Part shown: positions 32,401 through 42,800 of the stretch, one piece after another
Position numbering within the stretch: position 1 is the first letter of the stretch
Layout of the letters: each line of letters begins with the position of its first letter
DNA from: Holacanthus passer
Lineage: Eukaryota; Chordata; Actinopteri; Pomacanthidae
Direction: 5' to 3'
Assembly (NCBI GenBank): GCA_025331565.1
Contig: JAFREQ010000079.1
Location: forward strand, 992,001-1,056,000
Length of the DNA: 64,000 nt
Program-made: the position numbers and the translations under genes
The notes under the pieces: generated by a model
Databases searched by the model: none
Told to the model about the DNA's origin: nothing
What the model saw: only the letters and a program-made list of their open reading frames with translations

Positions 32401-33830
32401 CGGCCATTGACTGCAAGGTTCCTTGTGCTTGGCGAAGCCTCCTCTCGTAAGCCATCAACATTTACGTTGGCTTTGTTCTGTACATCCAAGCATCGTTCAA
32501 GTGAACTGAGGAATGGTGAGAGAATGGGTTCATTCTGGAGATTAGAATCTTGTTCACTCGTAGAGGCTGGAAAAAGTCCTGCCTTCTCTATAAAACACTT
32601 GTTTATGCATGCAGCATTAGATGCATAGAGGGTGACAGAATAGACACCTTCAGATATATTGTGGTGGTCAAACCTTGCCACGACTGCCTGGTGCAGAACC
32701 AGTGATTTCAAATAATCAGTCTGGTCCATAGTCCATCCTGTGCCGTTATCTGTTACACCCTCAAGAGAACAGGGATATGTGACAACTGGCATTCTCAAGA
32801 ATTTCCCATGCAGCGGTTTGACGTCTCCAACTGGGACTAATTCAGTTTTTCCTTCATCCACATGCAAGACTTTGACAGCACCGTCGCTCGTCATGTTTTG
32901 CTTCAGTAACGAGCGATGCCATCTGCCGTCTAAGCCTCTAGCAGCACACGAATCTCCGCAGGTCTGTGGTTGTACCCCTCCAAAATCTGAGCTCTCTTCA
33001 TAGTGCTTGTGGATCTGCTCAGATAATATCTTCAGTGCCTTGGAAAAAATTAGGAGTTTACAAAAAATGTTCTGTGGATTAGTTACCTCTGTGACTTTAA
33101 TAGTTTCATAAGTGTCAGTTAACAGTTCCGGGTAAAAATATTGGTCATGTTTCTCAAGCTGAAGACTAACATTCAGATTCTGGTTCAGCGTTTTGAGGTG
33201 GACCTCAGAAGCCTCATTTTTGGGTAAGCGAAGGCGTTCCAGTACAAGGCATTTAAACTCATCTGCTGGTATCTTCTTTCCAACTCCATACTTACACATA
33301 TACTTGGAAACCATTGGTATGTCCAGGAGAATAATCCTGTCTGGCATCAGCACATGTTGAACCAGTCCCATAAACTTCTTCCCGGACAGAGACTTCAAAA
33401 ACTTTGTGGCACTTTCAGGCCAGTTATTCTCAAGGGAGACGACATTTGAGAGGATGCATGATTCAGTTTCAGGAGGAAGGACAAAACTGTCACTCTGGCC
33501 CCAAGCTAAAGCTTCACTTGTGGTGCTATGAGCCTGTCCCTGGTCAATTAGAAAGACATTGTAAGTTTCATTTTGAATCGATACAACCCGAGCTCTGTGC
33601 CAGGTGTCACTGATACAAATCAGACAGAAGTCCCCTGGTTTTCCTTCTGATCCATAAAACTTCCTTTTAGGAATCTGAATATCCTCTCTCATCTGCTCAT
33701 GAATATGCTTCCTTTCTTCATGCATGTTAACCCATAATTCCACAAGACCACAATTGGGGTTTAGGTTTACCCTTGTGATGAGAACAGGTACTTTCGATCC
33801 TGGCATCGGGAGCCCGGGAATTGAACACAT
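28731..33830 (-). CDS. tdrd6: Tudor domain-containing protein 6
   Basis: Germ-line scaffold of the chromatoid body and nuage; Tudor domains of this family bind dimethylarginine on PIWI and other partners. One uninterrupted frame of 1699 residues starts MCSIPGLPMPGSKVP, close to the human N terminus, and a large single coding exon is typical for this gene. I count seven Tudor cores, near residues 65-110, 290-340, 575-630, 790-840, 1095-1145, 1325-1375 and 1555-1605. Signature strings are MWYRARIIASHHYPVVDVRF, FIDYGQTEKVPL and QWYRAQVIHRLDD. The first two and the fourth have degraded aromatic cages (LIDQGQ, HVDEGK, FVDCGH). The last three are tandem copies (separate entries). A pyrimidine-rich acceptor lies 24 bases upstream of the ATG (exon start 33855), so an untranslated first exon is expected. 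The last sense codons TCA GGT TAG overlap a possible splice donor. Confidence 0.93.
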   Translation of the reverse strand: MCSIPGLPMPGSKVPVLITRVNLNPNCGLVELWVNMHEERKHIHEQMREDIQIPKRKFYGSEGKPGDFCLICISDTWHRARVVSIQNETYNVFLIDQGQAHSTTSEALAWGQSDSFVLPPETESCILSNVVSLENNWPESATKFLKSLSGKKFMGLVQHVLMPDRIILLDIPMVSKYMCKYGVGKKIPADEFKCLVLERLRLPKNEASEVHLKTLNQNLNVSLQLEKHDQYFYPELLTDTYETIKVTEVTNPQNIFCKLLIFSKALKILSEQIHKHYEESSDFGGVQPQTCGDSCAARGLDGRWHRSLLKQNMTSDGAVKVLHVDEGKTELVPVGDVKPLHGKFLRMPVVTYPCSLEGVTDNGTGWTMDQTDYLKSLVLHQAVVARFDHHNISEGVYSVTLYASNAACINKCFIEKAGLFPASTSEQDSNLQNEPILSPFLSSLERCLDVQNKANVNVDGLREEASPSTRNLAVNGRADDVPTSGADYIHIKDGSEHADPLVQSNGHLSAGFPSEVQKTCDDSVFTIGSSVNVNVSCIESLQKFWCQTTENADSLGLLMHDLQNHYASADPQPLVGSICAARNPNNGMWYRARIIASHHYPVVDVRFIDYGQTEKVPLRDVRHIDPAFLRLDAQAFQCCLFNPKNPNNSTAVTWTEAALSEFQKFVDSGALSDIGLKCIVKDVMSDEEGLLLSVVDIETLTDSACKLLAQRCAQAEAHEQIPPQVPSDAYSYSTHNIEVGGKEKVWVTSSENVNHFYCQLDRNYHLFEKVMEDVQQLIGQPQCTDYPLGLNSICFARYTDYQWYRGQVVEMSPLMVHFVDCGHTLVMNESDICLFPTEASFAMSVPVQAVPLGLFDVPEELPQEINQWFADHVIGHSLIISVVAKGAKGKLLVELFDGSLNLNEKVRERISQMTQQKTTDLISEHTSVPNEDCVTQELMNITFTETTEHNKVHDSNGMCARDELNMSSQSIRNDSAPESKDGKTVDEGRKLTLDVTLEDKETVLAETVTQVGHSDSEMTQLSLNSCPEGNVKICVYKRSNISLNKTEEVYASCIVGPHYFWCQYTNTEDLNIVSRLAQEEGQAQQDILSPKTLDPGSPCLALFSSDDLWYRAQVIKKTDSTLHVVFIDYGNESAVDIKNVRPLPQSLLDKAPQAFLCSLNGFDESRGSWDDNVYEDFYNLLVDKPLRVTVFNMEDHSEIAVPQYSVEIECEGVVVNSAMQKYWKPVVKECVLIESPQTETLHQDGQTESNMTHLSVSKGNVKTDMYKEPEMCKNNTEMVYASCIAEPHFFWCQYTNTEELEQVSRLAQEAGQAQQDMMFNKTLVPGSPCLALFSSDEQWYRAQVIHRLDDAFHVVFIDYGNESDVDIEHVRPLPQSLLDKAPQAFLCSLNGFDKSKGSWIDEVYEDFYNLLVDKPLKLTVFNMGDHSEMAVPQYAVEIECEGVVVNSAMQKYWKPVVKECVLIESPQTETLLQDGQTESNMTHLSVSKGNVKTDMYKEPEMCKNNTEMVYASCIAEPHFFWCQYTNTEELEQVSRLAQEAGQAQQDMMFNKTLVPGSPCLALFSSDEQWYRAQVIHRLDDAFRVVFIDYGNESDVDIKNVRPLPQNLLDKAPQAFLCSLNGFDKSKGSWIDEVYEDFYNLLVDKPLKLTVFNMGNHSERAVPQYAVEIECEGVVVNTLMEKYWKGLDTDHALAESVGSG
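29403..30092 (-). repeat. tdrd6: tdrd6 tandem unit B (Tudor 6)
   Basis: The middle unit encodes MVYASCIAEPHFFWCQYTNT, the Tudor core and KYWKPVVKECVLIESPQTET. It shares its linker almost exactly with the linkers on either side, which suggests unequal exchange. Confidence 0.85.
30093..30782 (-). repeat. tdrd6: tdrd6 tandem unit A (Tudor 5)
   Basis: This is the most diverged of the three units, with EVYASCIVGPHYFWCQYTNT, KKTDSTLHVVFIDYGNESAV and three extra residues in the linker (NSCPEGNVK against VSKGNVK). Its 3' half is nearly the same as that of unit B. Confidence 0.8.
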
Positions 33831-33854
33831 TGTGAAGATCAGAGGTCAAATATA

Positions 33855-35760
33855 TCTGCAAAACAGAAAATAAATAAATAAAGTCACTGGGTCTAACCTG
33901 GTCACCCCAGAGGGAAAGTTTTGCACCGGCTTATCTGTCTCTCCATCAGCGCTCGTGTAGGTTTACTTGTGCCACCAGCAGTTTTGTGCATAAGCATCTG
34001 TTTCTTCTGACACATCATTGGTGATGATTCAAAATTTCACAGGGTCATTTAATACATATATTGCTGTTTCTAGAATCTCCTGTCTTTGGCAGACATTTTT
34101 TGATCTACACAGCCAGAAGAGTCTTTGAGGATTCTGTGAATACCTTCAAAACAGCTTTAAGTGTTAAAATACCTACAGGGTTGGAGAAAAACAGATGCTT
34201 ATCTCTGACACTCATATGTAGTGATAATACATAGAAGCATAAACTGGGGCAAATTTCCAATTTTATACCAAAATAAAACCAGCGCAGTCTGAACAGTCCT
34301 GCAATAAATATACGTGCATGATGTAATGTTGCCGTTTTTGCTGAAACTGTGTCACAGGTGTTGATTCAACTATGTGGTTATTTTGCAGGTTGTAGTTGTG
34401 ATGTACTGTATCACACTGAGAGTTGTTTGCAGACCAAACCTTCCCTCACTGATACAAATGGGGTGGACAAAATAAAAGAAACACCTCAGTTTTAGCTCGG
34501 CGTAATGATTAAACTGCCACTGGATGTGTTGTGTTATGATCACTATCTCACTGTGCATCATTAAGTTATAGTTGGTAGATGTGTAGTTGTGATTGCACTT
34601 CCTTTAATACAGTTTTCCTACTTCACTCAGTGGCCATCTTCTTTATACCCAAACCTACTTATTAAACGAGTTGACATACCTCCATTAGAAGTGACATGTT
34701 GGTCCATTCATAATTAACATTCAACTTAATCTGACTCACTTCAACTGTACAAAAAAGTCTGATAGTCAGAGTGAGTTTACCAGTTACAAACTGCAAATGC
34801 ATCCTATAGAAGAAGGAAACACCTCATGAATCACGTGAGCACATGTCAAACACAGGAAACCTGCATCTGCAAAGAGGAGCAGTGGTCACATGTAAACCCT
34901 CACCAACACTGATGAATCAGACTTGATGGATTATTCGCACATTAAACAACTCAAACTAAGACCTGAGAGAGATCAATCAACACCTCTGTCACCTTCAACA
35001 TAAACCAAACATGACATTCACTAAATTAGCATTTACTGCCACCCACTGTCCATCTGATGAACATGCAAACATTTTAAACAGTGTGAATCAGAATTTTAAC
35101 TTAACTTGCAATAATGTCTCATAAAACTTGAAATCTTTGCATGCAATTAGTTAGATAATTAAATGAGTCAAATTTTGGTGGAATAATTAACAATTATATT
35201 AATGATGTTCACCAGAGATAAATTAGGAGAAATGCTTGCTGGTTGACATATTCAGTGATGCTTAGTAATTCACCTTGATAACAACCTTTTGTGTTTAAAT
35301 ACGTGATTTTACCCAATTTGACTCTTTGTATTAAAAGTCTTGCACAATCACAAAAACATGCATAAAAACACAAATGTGCCTCTTTATCCATGAGCATGCT
35401 CAACACCACACATGTGCTTTTCAAGGTGACAGGTTACAGGTCAACATCTCCATCTTTTGCGTTCAACTCTGATCAACTTACAGCTGCTTGTTCCAGCTTT
35501 CTCACCATGTTTCCTGCAGGAGACTCATCCTCATTGACATTCAGAGGCAGCAGGTGGAGGCGGACACTCACACAGGCTTTTTTTAACAGGCTTTGATTGC
35601 GCAAACTTTCATCTGGCTGATTGGAAATGTCAAGAAAAATACATGCAACACATCAAGCAGGCTGTTTTTTATATAGTTAATATGTGTTCATATGGTGCAA
35701 ACTGCAAATGCTGCAGGTTTGAATGGTTTTGGAAGTTTGCGTTCACCTTTTCATTCAAAA
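33855..35760 (-). other. tdrd6: 5' intron and flank of tdrd6
   Basis: The acceptor of the coding exon is at 33856-33857, so a 5' UTR exon should lie to the right. The region is AT-rich. At about 34440-34700 there is sequence resembling a dispersed fish repeat (GGGGTGGACAAAATAAAAGA, AACACCTCAG, ACTCAGTGGCCATCTTC). No coding exon is supported. Confidence 0.45.
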
Positions 35761-36083
35761 CAAAATGACGCGCACAGGTGGGCGGGGAGCCAATCACAAA
35801 GCACGCTCCTGGTTCCGTGTTTGGACGTGACGTGTGTCTCAAAGATGCTCTTTTCTGAACCGTACCTGTCCAGCCCGGTCTGTACTGCGCATGTGCCCAG
35901 GTCAGGGACACACACCTGACAGATGGGTTCATTCCTAACCTCCACCTTCCTCTCAGCCAATCAGGTTGCAGGTCTGCATCCTCTACACACAAGGTGACGC
36001 CCACCACTGTCAGCTCGACCAGGAAGTGTTGGAGCTCCCCCTGAACATGTTTCTGCAGGCTGCACATACAGACAGTCGCACCA
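35761..36083. promoter_or_regulatory. Probable divergent promoter of tdrd6 and smc6, with smc6 exon 1
   Basis: The stretch is CpG-richer than its surroundings. It holds TGCGCATGTGC near 35886, which is NRF1-like, and a CCAAT box (AGCCAATCAG) near 35955. On the plus strand a possible first exon ends at a GTAGGA donor after about 36083, and smc6 coding starts in the next exon (36825). On the minus strand the untranslated first exon of tdrd6 could also start here. Confidence 0.45.
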
Positions 36084-36838
36084 TGGTAGGAGAAGTTTAA
36101 AATTTCATTATGTAAAAAAAAAAGTTTACCAGAAGTCACCTGTTGCTGTAAAACAACTGTAAGTCAAATGGAAATATTGGATTTTGATGTGTAGTCTTGA
36201 AAACTGCCTGCTGACAAACTCATGATGTTCAGCTGACTTTAAATCCCTTATACCAGGCACTGAGAGGAAAAAGCTAAATCACATCTGCATTTAAACACAA
36301 AACTTTTCAAAATGGGTTTATTAAGGCCTAATAATAATAATGATAAACATTTGAAAACAACAGCTGGAATGACAGTTGATCTGTTATAACTGCACAGTGA
36401 CACCTGCTGCTGTTGCTGCTGGTTTCAGGTCCTGGCTTCCTGGCTTCGAGACGGACGGCTCACATTTCTCTTTCTCTGCATGTTCACTCTCTGAAACCAG
36501 TTTTGGCAATTGCATCGTTCTAAAGCGGCTCAGCACCCAGCAGCAGGTCTGACGTTGTATTTTTACACTCCTCAAAATAGCATTTCGCAGTTTCTACACA
36601 GGAGGAACTTGAAGAACTTGTTCGTCACAAACAAACAAGAGCAAAAAAAAAGTATAATCATTTACAGCCCGACAAACTGAACAGTAATCTGTAAAAAAAT
36701 ATATATTTTCAGACTCTGGCTTTAAACTGATAACGTGGCCTCTCAAGAGTGATGTAAAGAGCCTAAGTCTTCTAATAATATCAGTCATTCGTGTTCTGAG
36801 TCTTCCTGTCATTTCTATTTCCAGTGACCTCTTTCAGA

Positions 36839-39800
36839 ATGAGTAAGAGAAAAAACAAAGTGATCACTGATGCGACGGCTGTCAAGAGTTGCAGACTGAC
36901 AGCTGTGGCTATCGAAGACGCACCAGATGATTCGAACCATCAGAGATCGTCCTCCTGCAGCTTCTCCGCCTCAGTGAGTAACTCCACCATCAAGCTCTGA
37001 TTCTTCACTTCTCACCGCCTCATTAACGTCTGAATATTGTCTATTTCCAGGGAGATATCGGCCTCATCGAAAACATCACCCTCAAGAATTTCATGTGTCA
37101 CCATCTGCTCGGTCCGTTCCAGTTTGGGTCCAATGTGAACTTCATTGTCGGCAACAATGGAAGTAAGTTCCAGATTTCTAAATGTCATGTGGTCTGCTGT
37201 TGACTTTGGCTTGAGTGTTTAACACATCTCAGCCCGGCCAGAGTGACGGATCCACAGTCCATTTAAACAAAGGCAACAAGATCATTGCTGGTTAAACAAA
37301 CAGGACTTTGTTTTATTGTAGTATTTTATCAAGAGTGTGCTTTGACTATTCAGACAACAGTCATGGTGTCTTAGCTATAAAACACAGTGAACGGTTACTT
37401 TTCTTATAGACACTGTAGGTAGATAATATCAGATCATAAAAACAATTTTAAAAAACTGCACATTTTCTTTTCCCTTGTTTAATAGTAATGATGATGATGA
37501 TATCATGATGCATGATTCTCATCACAATAATATCCACAGATATGCTTTGTTCTTAATTCACGTTAGATACTTAAAGATGTGTCTGCATAACGCTTTTAAA
37601 CTGTGGAGGGAAAATAACACTGCAAAATCTGTTAAAGCTGTTTAAAATTTAGGGAAAGAAATCATTTAACTCTTGATTTCTCTGGTAGGATGATTTGTAT
37701 TTATTTGCATACAGTCTTTAATTCTGCCTCTGAGCCGGTACTGTGTGTTATAATCTTTCCATGCAGTGATTTAATCCCTCGTCTTTGTTGTTTAATTTAA
37801 TTGTCAGGTGGAAAAAGTGCCATCCTGACTGCTCTGATCGTCGGCCTCGGAGGAAAGGCCACTTTCACAAACAGAGGAATGTCACTGAAGGATTTTGTGA
37901 AGACGGGTGAAAAGTAAGACAGAGCCCTCAATGAGTTACCCAGTGACAAACATTCCTCTATGAGTAATCGCTGAGTGTCAATATTATGTTGTATATAAAG
38001 CCTTTACAGCACAGTCTGCTTTCTAGTACTGCAGATATAATCATAAAGCTGAGAAACAGGGGACCAGATGCTTATAAGAGAGACGTCTACGGCGACTGCA
38101 TCTCGATCGAGCATCGGATCTCTTGTGATGGATGTCGGACCTGCAGACTGAGGAGCAAATCAGGTATTTTTCCTGAGATACAGACGTGTCCAAGTCTTCT
38201 TAAACCTTCCCTAAACGTCCAACAAACCAGACACAGTTGAAGACAAAGCAGCTCAATCAGACCTTTATTAGCTGTATACATTCTTTACTCCTGTTCAGGA
38301 ATGTTCCTCTATAAACTTGCGTGCATGCATTTTATATGTATGGAACTGTTTCAGTGTTTTGTACCATCTGTCCAAGTGTGACTGTAAATATAAGACGTAT
38401 TTACATTCACATGTGGACTGATGTTCTTCATAAGTTGTAAATGTCACTCAGTTATTTGGTGAATAAATGGATGTCTGAACACGGGCAGTTTGACAAACCA
38501 CATGATTAGTGCTGGGTGAATGTTGGTTGTATCAGGTGTGATCATGCTTCAGGTTGTTCTTTGCAGATTTTCAGATTAATCTGCTTATTTTCTTGGTTAA
38601 TTAATCTGTCTATAAAATGACAGAAAAAGTGAAAAACTCAACATGATATATTCAGATGTTTTGTGCTTGTTTTATGCGGCGAATAGTCTAAAACCCAAAA
38701 AGTTTCAGATTCAGTTTGTTGTGCAAGAACTACATTAAATCTTCACATTTGAGAAACTGGAACCAGAGAACTTTTTAATTTTAACTGACTAAAATGATGA
38801 AATGATTCTACAACAGAGCTTTGAACCACATTAGTTCTCGTCTCTCTTGTATTTTAGGAGAACTTGTCTCAAACAAGAAGGAGGAGCTGACGGCCATTTT
38901 GGACCACTTCAACATTCAGGTGCGTACTGTCATATTTATGATCCTGCATCTTTTCAACTTTGAGTGAATTTTATTTTCTGACCTTTATAAAAGTAGTAAT
39001 TATTTTCACTTGTTGCAAACCCATCCTCCTTACTGCAACACCGTTACACCTGAATGCCTCGGTAGCGCATTTGTTTTTCTGTATTCCAGCTGGATAACCC
39101 GGTGTCTATTCTCAACCAAGAAATGAGCAAACAGTTCCTGCATTCAAAAAGTGAATCGGACAAGTATAAGGTACAACCCTGTCATGTTATTTGCCAAAAG
39201 CTGATACAGTATTTTTATTTCCTCACGTTTGAATGGATGTTTTTTTGCATCTTTTGTAGTTCTTCATGAAAGCGACTCTGCTGGAGCAGATGAAGAGGGA
39301 TTACATCCACATCAAGCACACTAAAACAGTCACACGACAGCAGGTTGAAAGACAAGAGGAGGTACACCAACCTCTTAACATCTGTTTATCACTGCAGGTC
39401 TTTCAACATCACTTCAGGAATTTACAGATGAATTTTCAAGTATTTACAGTTTACAAGTAGAAGTATAAAGTTGCATGAAATGGAGACGCTCAAGTATAGT
39501 ACAAGTACCTCTAATTTGTACTTAAATAAAGTACTTAAGTAAATTTAGTTACTCACAAGTCTCTCATCTTAAAACTCATTTGTTTGGCTTTGGAAAATCT
39601 AAGGATTTAAGCTTTCTCACATTTTCGTGTTCAGTGTCTCAAGAAGCTGAAACAAGAGTTTCTACAGAAGAAAGACAGGTATGAAAATTTGTCGTCCTTC
39701 AGTGAGATGAAGGTGGTTTTGGAGAACCTGAAGAAGACGATGGCGTGGAGTTTGGTGAGAGTTTATCTGTCGTCATTGTATAAAATAGATTATTATTAAG

Positions 39801-42800
39801 AGTGTTAAGGAAGCGTGGAAAAAAGAAGCGAAACCATGGAAAAAGTGAAATAATAAATTTCCTTTGAACTCATAATTTTCAAGCCGATGAATGGTAATTT
39901 TTTGATCACTCTCAGGTCCGAGAGCAGGAACAGTTTGTGCAGCAGCTGAAGGACGACATTGAAAAGGAAGAAAATAATCACAAACATCAGGACAACCTTC
40001 AGCTCTGTCAGGTGAGTCATTAAATATTCCTATTCTGTTAAACATATACACGTCTATATGTGAATGTTGGAGACCTTCAGACTTTCACAGCCACATAAAC
40101 CGACTGTCCTTAATTCACATCCTGCATTTTAATGTTTATGATTGTAACTTCAAGCCTCTGGATGTTGTCTTTAAAGGTGCTTTTGCTCCTTATCTTATCT
40201 TTCACGCAGACCAGGGTCACACAAGTAGAAAAGAGGCTTCTGTTCATCAGAGGCAGAGTTGACAGTCTGAGAGAGGAACAAGAGTCTCTATCGGCGGAAA
40301 GTCTCAAGTTGAAAGAGCAAGTGAAGATCATTAGCAAAGCTCACAAGGAACAGGAGGTACTGATAACTTGGTTCTGTGTCTGTGCAAAGCCTTACTTTGT
40401 TTTCTGAGATATATAATTTATTTGGGTTAAAGTGACACAATCTTTTCCTGTAGCTTGTTTATTTTCGGGCACTGAACAAACTCAAACAGTCAGAGCAGGA
40501 ACAAAACCTTCTTCAGGAGAAAATTAACAAGGCAAAAACAAGGTAGGGGAGTGGAAAGGTTAAACAAAGCCTCTGAATGACGTCTTTACATTCATACAAA
40601 TGCACACATTCGTTTTCTGTCACTGTGTTTCAGTGTGAATCTGAACAACGACGGAGAGACAGAATATACAAAACAGCAGAAGAAGATATCCGTACTGAAG
40701 GAGAGGCTTGCAGAACTTGATGAGACGTGCTCACAGCTGAACCAAGAGATCAAGAACAAACATCAGGCAGTTTTCAAAGGGAAGGAAGAGCGGGACAAGC
40801 TGAGGTACAAGAAGCCATGTTTGCTTTCACACAAATGTCCGGTTTGTCTGCATTCCATCTGAAATTTCCTCATCAAGCTCTGCTCCTATTGACTAGATTG
40901 GAGGAAAGACACATCCAGGTTTTGTACACGTCCAAACTGAGGAGGAAGAATCAGCTCCTCGCCAGTCGATCCAACAAGCTGAAGCGGTTCGGAGATCACG
41001 CTCCCGACCTGCTGGGCTCGATCGCTGAGGCGTACGCCACAGGACGCTTTCTCAAAAAACCTCTCGGCCCAATAGGTGACTCTCTTATTCCAGCTGTTGA
41101 CTTAATTTCTGCATAATGGAAGAAATCAACACTTATTTGCTTTCTTGCCAAGATTTAGATAAAAAGATTTGAGATGGGTTAGGACCTGGCATAAACAGCT
41201 CCATTCAATGGTGACAAAATCCACCTTCCACCTCTAAAGCTCACTTATTAACTCATCATATCTCGTTTGTTTAATACTAACAGAAAGTCATCTAACATGA
41301 CACATGAGCTGGACTATTTCTTGGCCAGGAGCAGTGACTTCCTTGCTTCTGCTTCATGTTGATTTGAGAGTAGCAGTGATCTTCTATGAAAAAATGTATA
41401 AATGTATTTCTCCTTTCCTTTATAAACTGCCACACATATAATTTGGTTTAATATAATGCAGTCAGGTCATAAACTTGCAGTGAAGCAGTAAATCGAGTTG
41501 GATCGTACATATTGCAGTTGACAGCCTGTGTTTGCTCTCAGGGGTCTGCATCAGTTTGAAGGATCCCACGCTGGCTGTAGCCGTGGAGTGCTGCCTGCGG
41601 AGCTTCATGAAGGCTTTCTGCTGTGACAACTACAGGGACGAGAGCGTCCTTCAGGAGCTCATGTCCCGCTACTATCCGAAGGGCAGCAGGCCGCAGATCA
41701 TCGTCAGCCCTTTCTCTGAAAAAGTTTACAACGTTCATGGACGGTCAGCAGCGGCGTTTCACATTTGATGATCTTTCTTTCTTTCCAGGTGTTTTTCTGT
41801 TTTTAAAGCTATATTTTGTTTTCCTTCTGCAGAAAAGCATATCATCCAGAATACCCATCTGTGCTGGACGTAATCACAGCATCAAACCCGGTCATCATGA
41901 ACTGCCTGATTGATATGAGGGGGATAGAGTCAATTCTGATAATCAAAGTTAGTATGTTGATGTGTCTTGATGAATATTGCATGTAGAGTCGTTTTAGGAT
42001 CGATGCTGCAGTTTTGTTTCATCAACATCTGGTGTTTTATCAAAGGAAAAAGTCAAAGCGAGGAGGGTCATGCAGCAAGGACGGCCGCCTGAAAACTGCC
42101 GCGAAGCTTTCACTGCCGAGGGAGATCAGGTGTATCCAAACCGTTATTACACCTCCGACTTCAGCGTGGCCAAATATCTGGGCGAGGATCCGGAGACTGA
42201 AATAAGGTGACTAAGCCATTTTTATTTTGGCTGATGTGCAAAAAAATCTGTGAAAAAAATTATGGTAAAAAGGAAAAAAGGTAAAAATCCAACCTGAAAT
42301 ACAAGTTTGAACCAGCTGCTGGCAGTGACCTGGATTTTAAGAGCAGATTCTAGCAAACAGACATTTTGTTATTATAAACTCTAGAAAAAGGAGCAGACAA
42401 GAAAGTAAATGCATCACAAATGAAACACATAATCCAAAATAAACCACCTTTAACCCAGTGAATATTGATTAGATTTAACAACAAAAGACCATCTGCAGGT
42501 GGTTTACCACTCTCACAGTAAAAATGAAACTACAACCAGCATCCGGTAACAAACAAAATCCGCTCATCAGCACCTCTGCAGCTCACTGACTAACACGTTG
42601 AATCCTGTTTGTTTAATCTGATCCAGGTTGTTTCCCCATTTCCAGTCTTTACTCTAAACTAAGCCAACCGGATGTTGAATCTATAGCTTTGTGTTAAACA
42701 TCCAGACGTGAGTGGTATCAATCTTCTCATCAAAATGACAAACTGTTCCCTTAAATTCAGAAATACTGCATGATGATGTTGACATTATTTCATGTGCATT

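Noticed and set aside
35669..36139. A 156-codon minus-strand frame in the tdrd6-smc6 gap
   Set aside because: It crosses the CpG-richer promoter stretch, lacks family resemblance, and its translation is less protein-like than the opposite strand.
37986..38240. Extension of the smc6 exon frame past 38163
   Set aside because: The conserved protein ends at the GT donor after 38163 and continues in the exon at 38858. The extra codons are intronic read-through.
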